From Cymodocea nodosa (lineage: Eukaryota > Streptophyta > Magnoliopsida > Alismatales > Cymodoceaceae): DNA of 64,000 bases. This document shows positions 44,882 through 57,822 of the stretch, one piece after another. The position numbers and the translations under genes are program-made. The DNA lies in contig CM072336.1 of assembly GCA_036874045.1 (NCBI GenBank), positions 27,355,501-27,419,500 of the forward strand. Direction: 5' to 3'. How positions within the stretch are numbered: the stretch's first letter is position 1; every line of letters begins with the position of its first letter. The notes beneath the pieces are model-generated. The model saw only the letters and a list, made by a program, of their open reading frames with translations, did no database searches and was not told where the DNA came from.

Positions 44882-47800
44882 ATGGCGAGGTCGAGCTCCG
44901 GACCCTCCTACCCGGAGCGATTCTACGCCGCCGCTGCCTACGCAGGCTTCGGCGGGAGAGTCAAAACCTCCACCCCCTCACGGTTCAAGAACGACGTCGC
45001 CCTGCTCCTTTATGGGCTGTACCAGCAGGTGAGCGGCACTCCCTAACTGTTTTGTGGATTTTCCTGTGGCGTGCGGTGTGTGTCTTGATTTTCTTGGTGG
45101 AATTGTGGTGTGCGTTGCGGTGGATCTGGTAAGTGATTCGTTGGCGTGTTGCTCTTGGGTTGGATTAGGGGGTGGCTTGGCTAGATCCGAAGGTTTTGTT
45201 GCACTGGTGATGATGAGAATTCGGAAGTCCCGATTTTGCTTGATGCCATATATCTTGCTTTCTTTTGTCATTGTCGCAGGCAACTGTAGGGCGTTGCGCT
45301 GTTGCCGAACCTAGTTCTTGGAATCCGGTGGAGCATAGCAAATGGGCCAGGTTTGTTTTTTGAAGTCAAGAATTAGCGATGATCTACTGACCCTGTCAAA
45401 AACCTAGTTCATAATGAACATGCCAAAATTGTTACAGTTTGGATGATAATTCTTTTATTTCATTTGAGAGAATAGTCCGTGCATTTAGCTTCTGTTGGTG
45501 ATTTATTAATGCCGCTGTGCAGCATTATGTTAAAATCTAGGACGGATTGGTCTTAACATACCATGGTTGCACTTGCAGAGGTCTCAACATACCATCGACC
45601 ATGTATATCTGTCACCTAGTTCAGATGTCAATTCTGACATTCTTTGAATCATTCAAGTAATTAAGCTAAGGATCCACTTTGCATTAACTATCAATGTTTT
45701 GAACATTGCCATAGGCTTTTTCTTGAGCTTGGTACAAGTGAATGTGCATTGTTAGATATCTATAAGAGCCCAAAAAAATCATTAACTGTCAACGTGCACA
45801 AATTTAGACGTCTATAATCTCATCATCATCTTTATCATCTGATTAATAATTATTAAGCTCTCCTTCAATCTCCTCAGTGCTATATCTATTATTTGTAGTT
45901 GAAGATGAACTTTCACTGAACAAAACCTTGTAAAGTTTGTACCTTTTCTCTAGGTAACTCTCCCTCAAACAATGTTTTTAAAACCAAATTCGCCCTTGAG
46001 CTGGTTTTACCTTGGTTCTAATTTTTTTGATTCAACCATAGTCAAACTGATATTGACAACGGCATGACAACAATATTTTGGAAACTTAGAAAGAGCCAAA
46101 CTAAATGACCTTTTGTTTGGTTTGATTGGTTCCTGGCTTTGCTATGGTAATCTTTTTCTCTTTCCTTATTTCTTCGATAATAGAGTTGGCGGTATATGTG
46201 GCATCGATTAACCTCAAGTCCCAAGCTTGAGCTGTCCCCGGTGAGGAGGAGAGTCGAGTGAGGACACACCTGTCTCTACCCCATAATAGAAAAAAAAAAA
46301 AAAAAGGTTAGGATTCAAAAAATAGATGATCCGCTCACAGGGGAATCCTTTCCCAAATTGGGCACTAATTCAGTTGGGCTTAATAGGAGCAAGAGACTTG
46401 GTGGCAACAACCAGAATGATATATATATATCATAAAAATATAAATTAAAATAAATTATAGTTTAAATTATTATGTTACCGTATGAGTTTAAGACAACAAA
46501 AAATTGTCAGTGTCATAATCTCACTATGGGAGGTTAGTCACATAAATCCTTTTCTTTCATATAGTTCTATTTATGATCAAATCTTTAGTTAAATTACATA
46601 AATTTAAATCTTTTATCACAATTCCTAATTAAATGGTTTTAAGTCTTCCTCTACTTCTTTGAACTTCCTCTATATTAATTACTTTTCCTCTCTTAACTAG
46701 TGCATCCTTTTGGTCTCCTAATGATAGGCTAGACCACTTAAGTTGATTTTTTCTTATCTTATTTTCAATTGGTGTAACCCTTACTCTATTCCTAATAAAA
46801 CATTTTTAACTTATCTCTTATAATATTAGCATGCATCTAAACATTTGTATCTCTATAATGCTAACTTTTTATAAATCACCAAATTCCAATATAGTTTTTC
46901 TTTCATCATTTTTCATACCTAACCATTGAATGCTCTCACCAATCTTATTTTCTCAAATGTGTTGTGTGTATCTATTCTATCATAAACTAAAGATGCTTGT
47001 TTAGTATTGCTCCTTTTATGTCATTAATCTTTTGTGTTTTTATGTGAATTTTACATTTATAGTTGGAATGGGCTTGGAAAGATGGCTTCCACAGAGGCAA
47101 TGCGCTTGTTTGTAAAAATTTTAGAGGTATGCAATCCGTGTATTCTGTCATTTTATTGATAATCTTAATTGAAGTTTATTATGTGGTAATTATAATTATT
47201 GTTTAATTAGGAAGAGGATCGTGCTTGGTATTCACGGGTATCTGATATAGTTGAAGATCCTGCCCTACATAAGGAAACAAATGTAAGTTTTCTATTAAGT
47301 GTTCCTTGGAATAAAACAGTCAACATAATTTTTGCTAGCTCAAGCTAGAAGCTTCCTTGTCAATCATAAAACGAACTAGTTGATTCATGATGTCTCTTGT
47401 GGAAGAGTTCAAACATTAACTTTTCTTTTGGCCCTAGCACAGTTAAAAATATGTGATAATGGTATTATGGAGAAGAGACCAAATTACAGATTCTTGTAAT
47501 GATTCCTATGGTTTAATTATTTTTTCTTCAGATGATATAAAATTTCATACCATCTTTTAAGCCTACTGATTTTCTTCCTGTTTCTTTATAGAACCCAAAA
47601 CTAGAGGAGAAGATTCCATATGATAACATTTATCCTGAAACAAAATCTATTTCCCTGGAAAATGGGAGTATGTTAGAGAATAAGGATAAAGATGTTATAT
47701 CAGAAGGTCTGGGTTCTGTCAGTATCTATGAGCAGTGGGTGGCCCCTCCAATAACTGGACGGCTGCCAAAGCCACGATATCAGGTAAACCTCTTTTTTTG

Positions 47801-50800
47801 TTTATGTTCATTCATAACAAAGATCATTGTACCTGTCTAACAAATCTGATCAGAACTTTTGATATTGCTAGCATGGTGCAGCTATACTACAAGAAAAGAT
47901 GTACATTTTTGGTGGAAACCATAATGGCCGGTATCTCAGTGACTTTCAAGTATGGAAAACTGATAATGGATGTTTTCATCTATTATCACAAATGTAAAAT
48001 AAGCAAACTGCATTCCATTTTTTCAAAAGAAAAAAAATCCTGCATCGTTTCTTTTGCAAATGATTTGACTTTTATTCCCTGTGAGTTCTCACATGCTATG
48101 TCAAGTTTTTTGATATTTATACTCTGCTTTTGAAGGTTTTAGATTTGAAAACATTGACATGGTCGAAGGTAGAGGCTAAGATGAATGAGTCTGAAGAAAG
48201 TAAAACAAAAATATTGGCTCCTTGTGCTGGTCATTCTCTGGTATATTTTCTTGAAAGTCTTCCTCACAATGTTTTGATTAGTGATTACATGAAAACTGTC
48301 ATTAGTTACTTGACATTGAATGCTTTTTATTGAATATCTCCAAATTCTGATACAAAAAGGTAAATGGGCCCTTAAATTGGCTCCAAAATCAAACCCAACA
48401 TAAACTACACAAAAATGGCGTTGCAGTGACACATGAAAATTAATCCTACTTGTGATATAAGTATCATTCAAGTGGCATTTTTGTGTCATTTATGTTGAGG
48501 TTGATTTTAGGGTCTGTGTACTAGGGGCTATTCTGATATTTTTAGCACATCATATGATGGCATATATATTCCTTTGTATGACAGATATCATGGGGAAATA
48601 AGATTATTTCTGTTGGTGGTCATACGAAAGATCCCTCTGAAACTATTGCAGGTTGATATCAGGTGATATCTCATTCTTCTTAAAACTTACTTGCTACATG
48701 ATGATTATTTTTTACTGTGAGTTTCAGTGAAGGAATTTAATCCACAAGTGTGCACATGGTCAAATTTGAAGACTTATGGGAAGGCACCAGTATGTTCCTA
48801 TGCGATGATAGTAACTTTTATTTCATTTTCTTATATTCTGATGTTATTATAGGTGTCTTCAGTGCGGCAGTACCCACATGTGTACCATAGTTTTTTGTGG
48901 ATGAAAATACTTGTTATTTTCAATTATTCATGTAAACACATGTATGGTAGGATTCATAATTGTAAATAAACAACTGCAACTACCTGATTGTTCTTACATT
49001 TTTGCATAATTTTAAGGTGCTGATGCTTAAGTGATAATAAGCCAGAGCACCTAGGTGGCATTTAGGTGCCAATTAAAAATTTAAAAGATTTTTTTTCATA
49101 TTATTATTATTTTATTACTTATATGTCTCTACAGTTTGTATATTCATTTTAAACAATTAAACTCAAGTAGCAACTAAATAACATTGAAATATATGCCAAA
49201 CAACATCTAAACATCAAAATAAATACATATCAGCGTTGTAGTATCCAGACAAGTTAAAATTAATAATATTTAACTTTTAATATGGGCTAACTAAACAAAA
49301 ATACAAGTGGATAATAATGTCTTATACTCTTAGGTCTTAATTAAACAAAAATGTGAATCCTGAAATTAAATTGATCAATGTATAAAAACAATGAAAAGAA
49401 GCCTATCAAACAAAAAGAGAACATTTAATCGAAAAACAAAAAATGATCGTGTAAAGTATTAAATAAGACATAAATATTAAAATTAATCTATCAACATATG
49501 AACATAACAAAAGGCATTCAATAAACAAACTTGATCTGCCAAAAGATCCATTTATTAAAGTAGATGGTTTGGCGTGTAAACACTTTGACATCAAAAACCA
49601 CTTGGGTGCCCAAGTGCCTACTTTATTAGTCTGTATCTTTGTAGAGAGCTTCTTGGGCACTATAGACTTTCCAATTATTATCATTTTGCTGGTTTCTCAC
49701 ATCTTTAGAGAGAAATTTGATCACTTTATTTGCTACAAGGTAAAATTTTCTTAACTTAGCTTTCTTTTCTAGGTCTCTCGAGGAGGTCAATCAGTTACTC
49801 TTGTTGGAACAAATTTAGTTATATTTGGTGGGGAAAATGCGAAGAGGACTCTGTTGAATGATTTACACATCCTTGACCTTAAGACTATGACATGGAATGA
49901 AATAGATTCCCTGTAAGTTATTCACTATGCTGTTATTCCTTATTGAAAAGCTTTGGTATGATTCCTTTTTCAAACTGAAAGTGCTACAATTACATCAAAG
50001 TTAATTATGTATTTATCATGTAAGGCATTCTCTCATTTTGTGGCAGTCCTTGCTTAGTTGTTTGGCAGTAGCATGTGTTTTTGCCAGTCACAGATAATAT
50101 TCTTCTCTTGGTTTTTATTTGTGGTTTTATATAAATTCCATTGCCAGTTGCACACATTATTCTGCTCTTGACTTTTATTAGTATTTGTGGTTTTTTCATA
50201 TCATTGAGATTCATGTTTGGTATTGTTTACTGACAATTTTTAGGGACCGGTTGTCCTTTAATGAAACCAAAGTGAGTGTAGAAGGGAAAATTATAGGTAC
50301 TTTTTAATTGTTATTGTTGTAAAACATAGTCTTACATGGACAAATGAAAAGTTAAAATAAGTTAATATAGAAAAAAAACTTCTCCACTTAATTGGTTTTA
50401 AGTTGAATGTCCACATTTCAACATAGTACTAAAATAGAAAGATTCTAATAGACCCATACATCCTCCCAAAAAAAACACTTGTAAGATCTAAAAGGTCACA
50501 ATTGAAGGGGAGTGCTGAAAAACATAATTCTATGCGAACTAATTAAAAAGTTAAATGGTTAATATATAAAAGGACCTCTCCACTCATAGTTTATTGATTT
50601 TGAGTTGAGTGTCTACATTTCAACAGTTATGATGTTATTTCTTCTCTGGTTATAGCTCTAGAATAGATTCAAAATAGAAGTTATAATTCTCCTTATTGGA
50701 TAAAAAAGTACAATAAAATCAGAATAATAATTTATTCCATAATTAGTAATTCTAGGGAGAACACGGAGAAGAATTAGTCTAGAAAGTTATTCCATCTACT

Positions 50801-53800
50801 TTATTCAAGCAACATTTGATAGGAACTTTATTTCACTAGTTTTTATTTTAATTCAAAACATAAAACATTCAATACACACTTATTTACCTTAAAACTTAGG
50901 GGTTATCCAACAAGAATGTCAATTCTAGTTGAATACTAATACCAGTTTCTACTTATTCCTTCCTTATTCTACATTGTAAAAAGTTGCTAAATCTCTGAAG
51001 TTTTCTGATATACTGAGACAGATTATGAATCAATGGTACTTTTCCTTTATACAACACATGTTTTCTCTGATATAAAAGTTCCCTTAAAATCATTTATTTA
51101 TATCTTTATTTGTAAATTATTTCACTTGTGTCTTGTTGAAAAGTAGTCATTTCTTTGTTTACACATGCACATGCAAAATGGATGTGACAAGGTTCCTTGA
51201 TTTGTAAGATCTGATTTTTCTATTATATTTTTGTATTTTACCATTAGTGTTTTTGTGGAAGCCTTTTTTTCAATCTTTGATTTTGTTGTGGATTACTGCA
51301 ATTTTCTGTTGTCTTTCCTATCTTGGCATATATGAGATTAAGGACTAATTTTCTGTCGTCTTTCCTATCTTGACATGTATAAGGTTGAGGACCAATATGC
51401 AAGTGAGAAAAAGAAAGGGTGGAAGTTGATTGTTTCATGAACAAAACATAAGACCTCTATATTTAAAGGCTATATAGAGGGAATAGGTACAAGACAAGCA
51501 ATGTAAAGCTAAACCTACTACATCATATAACTTAATACATTAAAATGCTTTAACACTCCCTCTCAAGTTGAATTATCCATCTTAAAATAGTCTTAATGCT
51601 TAACAAACTTAAACATAACCGAAAACAATGGATACATAGGGAAACATAAAAACTACATACTGTAACAGTGATAGTAACAAAAGGTAGTAGTAGTTGTTAC
51701 AAAAATAGTAGTAATTGGAATAATCTAAGATAAGTCTAGGAAGTACTATAACTTGGTAATAAATTAACCATTGGATGATACAATATTAGATAATAAAATA
51801 GATTGATAAATGTGTCCAAGAAGTAAAGACAAGTATATAGATGTGATCTACTCTTAGGATTTTTTTTCTTGTGATTTTTTTCTCTCTTTTTTACTTCTAT
51901 TTTTTGACAATTTTTTTTTTTTAAATTTCTCCTCCATTTTCTCTTTGTCCCACTCTTTTTTTCCCAAATAAACATGTAAACCTCGACCATCTTCCTTTCC
52001 CAGTCTTCTTTACTTGCCATTTGAAAATCTAAATGGGTTCACGACAAAGAGGAGGCCTGGATGGGTGGAAGAAAGAAAGCACAAAAAGTGATCAATGACT
52101 AATAATGTTGAGGTTGGAGAAGCATTGGAGGTGGTAGCAATGTTGGTGATCTGACACAGAGGAGACAACATCAGTGCCACTAAACAAAGGAAGATGTGGT
52201 GCAAGTGACAACAACAAAGAAGGCCCCCTGGATGGTGGTGGTGGGGTGGTAGGGTGGCAACGACAACTTGTCTTGTAATAAGGGAAAGCTGGTGCGACGT
52301 GAGAGAGGGACCAAAAGGCCTTAGCAAAAGTGGGAGAGGTTGTTGAAAAGGCTCCCTAGGTGGTTATGGTAGGACAACAGGTGTGGCAAGGATGGAGGGG
52401 GCTTTGTGAGACTTTGGCATGTATGACAGTGGCATCAATGGTTGGTGGCATGATGCCTATTGCCATGATAATGTAGTTATAATGATGAAGGGAGGTCTGG
52501 TGCAAGTTGCACCTGTTGACAATTGAGGGAGGGACGACACTGACTGGGAGGGGTGGCTTGGAATCTCACCTTGGAGGTTGGATGTGGGAGGAGCGACATA
52601 GGCTGCTTGGAAGCTTGACGTTTGTGGTAGATGTTGGGCTATGGGTCGAGGAAGATGGTGGCAAGGGTTTTAGGGGAGGGTGGAGGGTGGCCAATAATGG
52701 CTAAGGTTTCCCTTCTTCCTCTTTGCATATTTTTCTAAACAATTCTCAAAATTTAAGCTTTGATACAATGTGAGAGCAAGAAATAGTAGAAGTGAATTTC
52801 ATTAACAAAACATTAGACTTTTATATATAGAGGGAACAAGACAAGTAATGTGAGCCCTAATACATTAATACAATCTAACACAAGTTTTAATTGAATTTCT
52901 TGTTAGTAGGTGGGTCCAGTCCAAGGGTCCTGATTCTTAAGCCCAGCAATATCATTTATACTTGAATTACTGAAGTTGCTGAGACTGTTTTAGTTGTTAA
53001 ATAGGGGTTTGATATTCATTTCCTGAGTGTTTGTCCTTGTTTTCAGCTTAAACTAATAAAACCCGATGATATGTGGGCTTGACATATTTGAGTTTCCACT
53101 TAGCACTTAGTTGCAGAAATTTACTTAATTTCAGCTTTTTATTCCTTTTATATGTCCAGAATTAAGAGTAATAAGTAAGTTCTTTTTGTTATATATAGTG
53201 TTAACACTTCTTGTGGTTACCACTAAAAAAAATCTCACGGCTGACTATGTTTCATCTCTATTTTTCAATCTTTATTTTCCTTTATTTGCAGAGGGGTACC
53301 TCCTTCACCAAGATCAGACCATTCTGCTGCAGTACATGCAGAGCGCTACCTTTTGATTTTTGGTGGGGGCTCACATGCCACATGTTTTAATGATCTACAT
53401 GTCCTGGATTTGCGGAGTGTGAGTTTAAGAGTTCTTCAGTGTTTTTTCCCATTGTTTTGAGAGGCCATATGTTCTTCCTACAATTGCGATAGTTATCTTG
53501 CAGATGGAATGGTCAAGACCAACACAACAAGGTGATGTGCCATCTCCTCGTGCTGGGCATGCTGGTATTACAGTTGGAGAGAACTGGTTTATTGTTGGTG
53601 GAGGCGATAACAAGAATGGTACACTTTCTTTTAGGTTCTACATCCTCTTTCTATTCCATACACTGTTTTATGTGAATAGGACATCAGGGTTTCTAAAAGT
53701 TATCTTGATCAATCAACTAGTTATATAATTGTAAAATAATCCTTTTTCAAAAACTGATGCTGATTGCCAATTTTCTAAACCTTGTCAATGGCATTACTAA

Positions 53801-56800
53801 CATACCGTCGTTTATCAGTCTAATGTATGTGATATTACTTAGAAATCTCCTAGCTTACTTTGAATTTGAAAATAACGGAAACTCAAAATTTAGCCTGCTT
53901 TCTTCACAATAAATGATGAGTATTTGTTGCTGGAAGGATCATGATAAGTGAGAGATAATGATCATTATCTTAGCTTTAATAAAAGAAGGAAAAAGGCATT
54001 GATAGGGTTTATGTATAGCATGTTTTATAAGCAGAAATTGAGCACATATTGAGTATTTTGATAGGTCTACTGAGTATTTTGTTTTCCATTATCATGAGAA
54101 GTCTTCTTGCCAATTATTTTGCCATTCATAAGCAGTTCTTTGCAGGTGCTTCTGAGACACTTGTGCTTAATATGCCCACATTGGTCTGGTCAGTTGTTAC
54201 CACTGTCCAAGGACGTGTGCCCATAGCCAGTGAGGTACGTTTATCAGTTCATGTTTTACATGAACTTTAATGCAGCACAGATTGCTGGTTCAGTTGATGC
54301 CATTGTTTAGTTTGGAGTCTTGATCTTGAAGAAACCATAAAGAGCATTAAATTAGGCTTGCCTATCCGGCACCTAAGTTACAAATTTTTTGTAATTCTTT
54401 TAGACCATGTTGCGAGATGATGAATTATCATGATTGATCTTTTCTATTAACTAATTATTGTGTTGAAAGGAAGTAGAATAACAAGCGATTGCTATTAAAG
54501 ATTAGGGTTTATCTCCTATATATAGAACAATTACTTAACAAGTATTTTAATAAAAAGATCTGTTAGAACAAAGGAATAGGTGAAAGTGTAATCATGCATT
54601 AGCAAACATAAAAACCTCTCTATCTATAGAGGTTGTATGAGAGAGACAAACATAACTTTACTAATGTGGAACTAAATTCACACACACATCTAGCCTTAAT
54701 ACATCAATGTATTCTAACAATATTCTAACACTCTCCTTATGTTGGAGCATACAGAAACTTATATATAAATATTTATAGCAAAGTAAACAACGAGATGCAC
54801 TTCAAATGGAAACTAACTAAAACAGATATTGTAGTAGTAGTAGCATCGATAGGTAGCAATGTTGTGCAACCATGAAGAATGGTCAAACTCTAATTGATCA
54901 TACTTTAACAACTGTAAGTGTTAATTTATTGTTGATTTCATAGGAATGTTGATTTGACTGTCACATGTCTAGATACCTATACTATTGGGGCACTCAGCCA
55001 CCATATACATAAGCCGAGGATTGTACATTGGTAAGGAGCCTTATGGGTGCTAGCTTATGTCAAAAAGGCTTCTAGTAAAGGACTGGTGTATAAAAGATAT
55101 GGTCATGCATGCATTGAAGCCTACTTTGATTCTGGTTATGTAAGAGACAGAAAATCTAGTTTTAGTATACTGTACTCATGTTGAAGGAAATCTTGTTACT
55201 TGAAGAAGTAAAAAATAAAATGTTGTGTTAAGATCTAGTGCAAAGGCAAAATATTGGGCTGTCACAAATTGTGTGAGATGATGTAGCTACACTTCGTTTT
55301 AATAGAGCTTGGATTTCTTAGTAGTGAGCCCATGCACATTTATTGTGGTAATCAGTTTTCATAAGCAGAATTTAGTTTTCCCTTAATTTGTATGTATTAA
55401 CCTACAAGTGGCCTGATACCAAGCCCTAAGGATCATTTTAGTCCAGCATCTTGAAACATTAAAGCTTTTTTGAGCTGCAGCAAATAGAAATAATTTAATA
55501 GTGAGAACACTCAAGGGGCCTACACATGCTGTTGGCAGACTAAGGAAACAAAACTAGGAATTAACCAAATTACAAAGGAGGGCTATGAGAGGAAAACTCA
55601 GATACGAACAAACCCAGAAAGTCAAATAGCCCAGAGAGAAAATGACCCCAACAAATACAAAAAACAAAACTGTCAAAGAGTAAGAAGGGGGTCAAACCTA
55701 GCTAAAATTGTCTCATCCAAAAGTACTCTCTTGTCCCTCTGGCCACTGGACCAGTCCTACTCTCTTGTCCCTCTGGCCACTGGACCAGTCCACCACACAT
55801 TCCGTCACCTTAACCTTGATATATTTGGAATCATAGGCTGAGCTGCAGAAAATCCTGCTATTTCTTTCCAACCATCTCTGCCATCAGATAGCATGGGGAA
55901 TGCAGCATCAAAGCTTTACTCTTAATCTTGAAATATTAAAGTTAGGAGGTTTGCATGATCCGTATGGCATTGAAAATTTTATCTCAATGGTTGTCCAAAA
56001 TTTGTTAGATTTAACTTGCCAATTTCTTTAAGAAAAAGTGTTATGGTTTTAATTTTCTGGATTATGATTACATGATAGATGCTAAATATGATTGAACTTG
56101 GTGGTGAATACAGTTTGCTTGTGAATTTGAACGTTGGCTAGTATCAACATGGAATTACTCATGGATCCCATTATTTTATGTTATATAATTTGCAATGCTT
56201 GATTTCATTAAGTACTTGTTACATTGAGTGTAAGTCTGTTATTATAAATGCATTTTCTTTGTGATACTGTGATTAAAAGCTGTACATCTTTTTAAGGGTC
56301 TGAGTCTGGTACCGAGTTCCTGCACTGGAGAAGACATCCTTGTTTCGTTTGGAGGATATAATGGGCAATATAGCAATGAGGTCAGTGGATATTTGTTTCT
56401 ACTGAAATTAAACTTATCAAATGTTTTCCTATGAAAACTTTGGCGACACCCATTCTATCAGGTTTATGTTCTCAAGCCAAGCCATAAGTCAGATGTGCCA
56501 TCCAAGACGATGGACAAGAGTGCAGCTTTAGTTCCCACTGCACCAAAGGATACGGAAACAGTGACTGTATCTGCACAAGGTGGAAAAATAAGGGAAGATG
56601 TGGAACCTGTGGTAATGCATCTTGACAGTTGTTCTCTTGTGCTTTTGAACCACATTACATATGTTCGTTAATTTATCTTCTATTTGTTTAAAAAATGATT
56701 GTATAGGAACCATATTCTGTGAACCAACTATGGTGATCTCTTAGGAGCATACCTTTGATTAAAGCACTACATTTATTATGATGGACCTTATTTCATTTCT

Positions 56801-57822
56801 TTTGGAATGTGTTAAGAGAGATTACCCTTGTTTGCAGGATCATTTATCCTCTAGTGCATGTAAAAATCAGTGATGCTTTTCTGTTCCAAAGCATATTGCC
56901 ATAAGTTATATGATATATATAAGTTGTATTTTGCAGAATGTCAGAAATGAAACAGGTAAACAAATTTTGAAAGTCCTTAGGGAAGAGAAAGAAGGGCTAG
57001 AAAAAGCACTCTCCATGGAGCAGGTGCAGACTCTCCAACTTAAGGAAATGCTAGCTGATGCTGAGACAAGAAAGACAGACGTTACAAAGGCAATCTTCCA
57101 TTTTTTTTTTATCTAATTGAAAAAAGAATATGTTAAAATTTCATGGTTTCTGTTTCCTTTCAACCGTGTTATATTTTGCAAGCTATTTTAGACATGACTA
57201 GTTTTTTTAAAAGCAAGTGCAATTCAAGTAATATTGATTTGCTGTTATTTTTAGGAGTTACAATCTGTGCGTAGCCAGCTTGCTGCTGAGCAATCAAGAT
57301 GCTTCAAACTTGAGGTACACGTTTAGGAAAACTCGTATCTCCACATAAATTTGTGACACGTGACAGTATTATTTGCTGTTGAAGGTTGATTTTCTAGAAA
57401 AGTAGGATAATTTCCTATTTTTGTTTCTGCCCTGCCACTTTGGGGAAACAGTCTAACAAGAAAGAACAGCTAAGCAAATTTAATGTGAACCTGATCTCGC
57501 TAAGACAAATGAGACATGGGGATGGATTCAGGAATCTTTTTTAAGAATGACTAAAAATTAGAATCACAAAATTTTAAAGTTCTAATTTTCGCTTGGATTA
57601 ACTAAAGTATTAATGCACTCTCTTGATCACTCCTCTGAACAGGTTGATGTTGCGGAACTGCGACAGAAACTACAATCAATGGATGCTTTACAGAGGGAAG
57701 TAGAATTGCTTCAGCGGCAAAAGGCTGCAGCAGAAGAGGCTGCTGCACTCGGTGCAAAACAGAGACAGGGTTCTGGAGGTGTGTGGGGTTGGCTTGCAGG
57801 AACTCCACCGGATGGAAGATGA
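44882..57822 (+). CDS. Kelch-domain acyl-CoA-binding protein (ACBP4/5-like, 18 exons)
   Basis: Exons: 44882-45028, 45280-45350, 47063-47126, 47211-47282, 47592-47783, 47872-47949, 48136-48240, 48585-48651, 48728-48789, 49773-49912, 53292-53418, 53504-53618, 54146-54234, 56297-56380, 56462-56611, 56937-57089, 57255-57314, 57643-57822. Total 651 residues. Class IV plant ACBPs bind long-chain acyl-CoA in the cytosol. Residues 11-105 are the ACB domain (YPERFYAAAAYAGF, LLLYGLYQQATVG, KWASWNGLGKM, EAMRLFVKIL). Residues 183-471 carry kelch repeats (MYIFGGNHNGRYLSDF, LVIFGGENAKRTLLNDLHIL, YLLIFGGGSHATCFNDLHVL). Residues 522-640 are coiled coil (ELQSVRSQLAAEQSRCFKLE). It ends GSGGVWGWLAGTPPDGR. Intron 16 appears to be GC-AG. 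Introns 2, 10 and 13 hold retroelement debris. The match to Arabidopsis ACBP4/5 is exon by exon. Confidence 0.95.
46480..47010 (-). mobile_element. LINE 3'-end relic in intron 2
   Basis: On the minus strand a broken frame reads RVTPIENKIRKNQLKW followed by DQKDALVKRG. This matches the plant LINE pattern 'VAPIEEKMRENRLRWFGHV...RRP...APVRR' found near the end of the reverse-transcriptase ORF. No intact frame remains. Confidence 0.55.
50315..50625 (+). mobile_element. TRIM (miniature LTR retrotransposon) with GTTAT duplication
   Basis: LTR 1 is 50315-50423 (starts TGTTGTAAAACATAG, ends CACATTTCAACA). LTR 2 is 50513-50625 (starts TGCTGAAAAACATAA, ends TACATTTCAACA). Between them are 89 bases: a decayed primer-binding site (TAGTACTAAAAT, from TGGTATCAGAGC) and a polypurine tract GAAGGGGAG just before LTR 2. 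GTTAT flanks both ends (50310-50314 and 50626-50630). It lies in intron 10 of the kelch-ACBP gene, sense orientation. Confidence 0.85.
51398..52880 (-). mobile_element. Non-autonomous LTR retrotransposon, 1.5 kb
   Basis: In minus orientation, the 5' LTR is about 52769-52880, the primer-binding site TTGTATCAAAGC (complement of 52757-52768) matches 10 of 12 bases of TGGTATCAGAGC, and a purine tract ending GAGAGGGAG precedes the 3' LTR at 51398-51555. Both LTRs share AACAAAACAT-AGAC, TATAGAGGGAA and CAAGACAAG in plus sense. The 1.2-kb interior has no reverse transcriptase or integrase. LTR ends (TGTTA...) suggest a copia origin. A target duplication is not clear (CAATA against CAAGT). It lies in intron 10, antisense. 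Confidence 0.7.
54561..54730 (-). mobile_element. Lone copia-type LTR
   Basis: A 170-bp sequence begins TGTTAGAA and ends TTCTAACA, a perfect 8-bp terminal inverted repeat. To its right, read on the minus strand, is a purine-rich GGAGAG, so it looks like the 3' LTR of a minus-oriented element. It shares the 'taatacat' and 'tctaaca' end layout with the LTRs at 51398-52880. No partner LTR and no target duplication were found. Confidence 0.55.
55070..55380 (+). mobile_element. Ty1-copia RNase H relic
   Basis: Broken plus-strand frames read GLVYKRYGHACIEAYFDSG, VRDRKS, then CEMM and LHFVLIELGFLSSEPMHIYC. This is the order of the copia RNase H domain (HL..EAYSDADW, DRKSTSG, E..WL..LL.ELG, .CDN). 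Stops and frameshifts abolish it. It is opposite in orientation to the LTR at 54561, so it probably belongs to another insertion in intron 13. Confidence 0.6.
55724..55791. repeat. Perfect 34-bp tandem duplication
   Basis: A 34-base unit beginning TACTCTCTTGTCC and ending GGACCAGTCC occurs twice head to tail with no mismatch (55724-55757, 55758-55791). The lack of divergence points to a recent event. The surrounding 55500-55950 may be a decayed retroelement tail. Confidence 0.9.

Noticed and set aside
46185-46310. SINE-like segment ending in an A16 run
   Set aside because: A weak B-box-like CCTCAAGTCC is present but no convincing A box or target duplication, so I did not list it.
51736-52327. 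Minus-strand open frames (95 and 106 codons) inside the non-autonomous LTR element
   Set aside because: Overlapping low-complexity frames with no gag or pol motif. The interior may have another origin, but I cannot support a gene.
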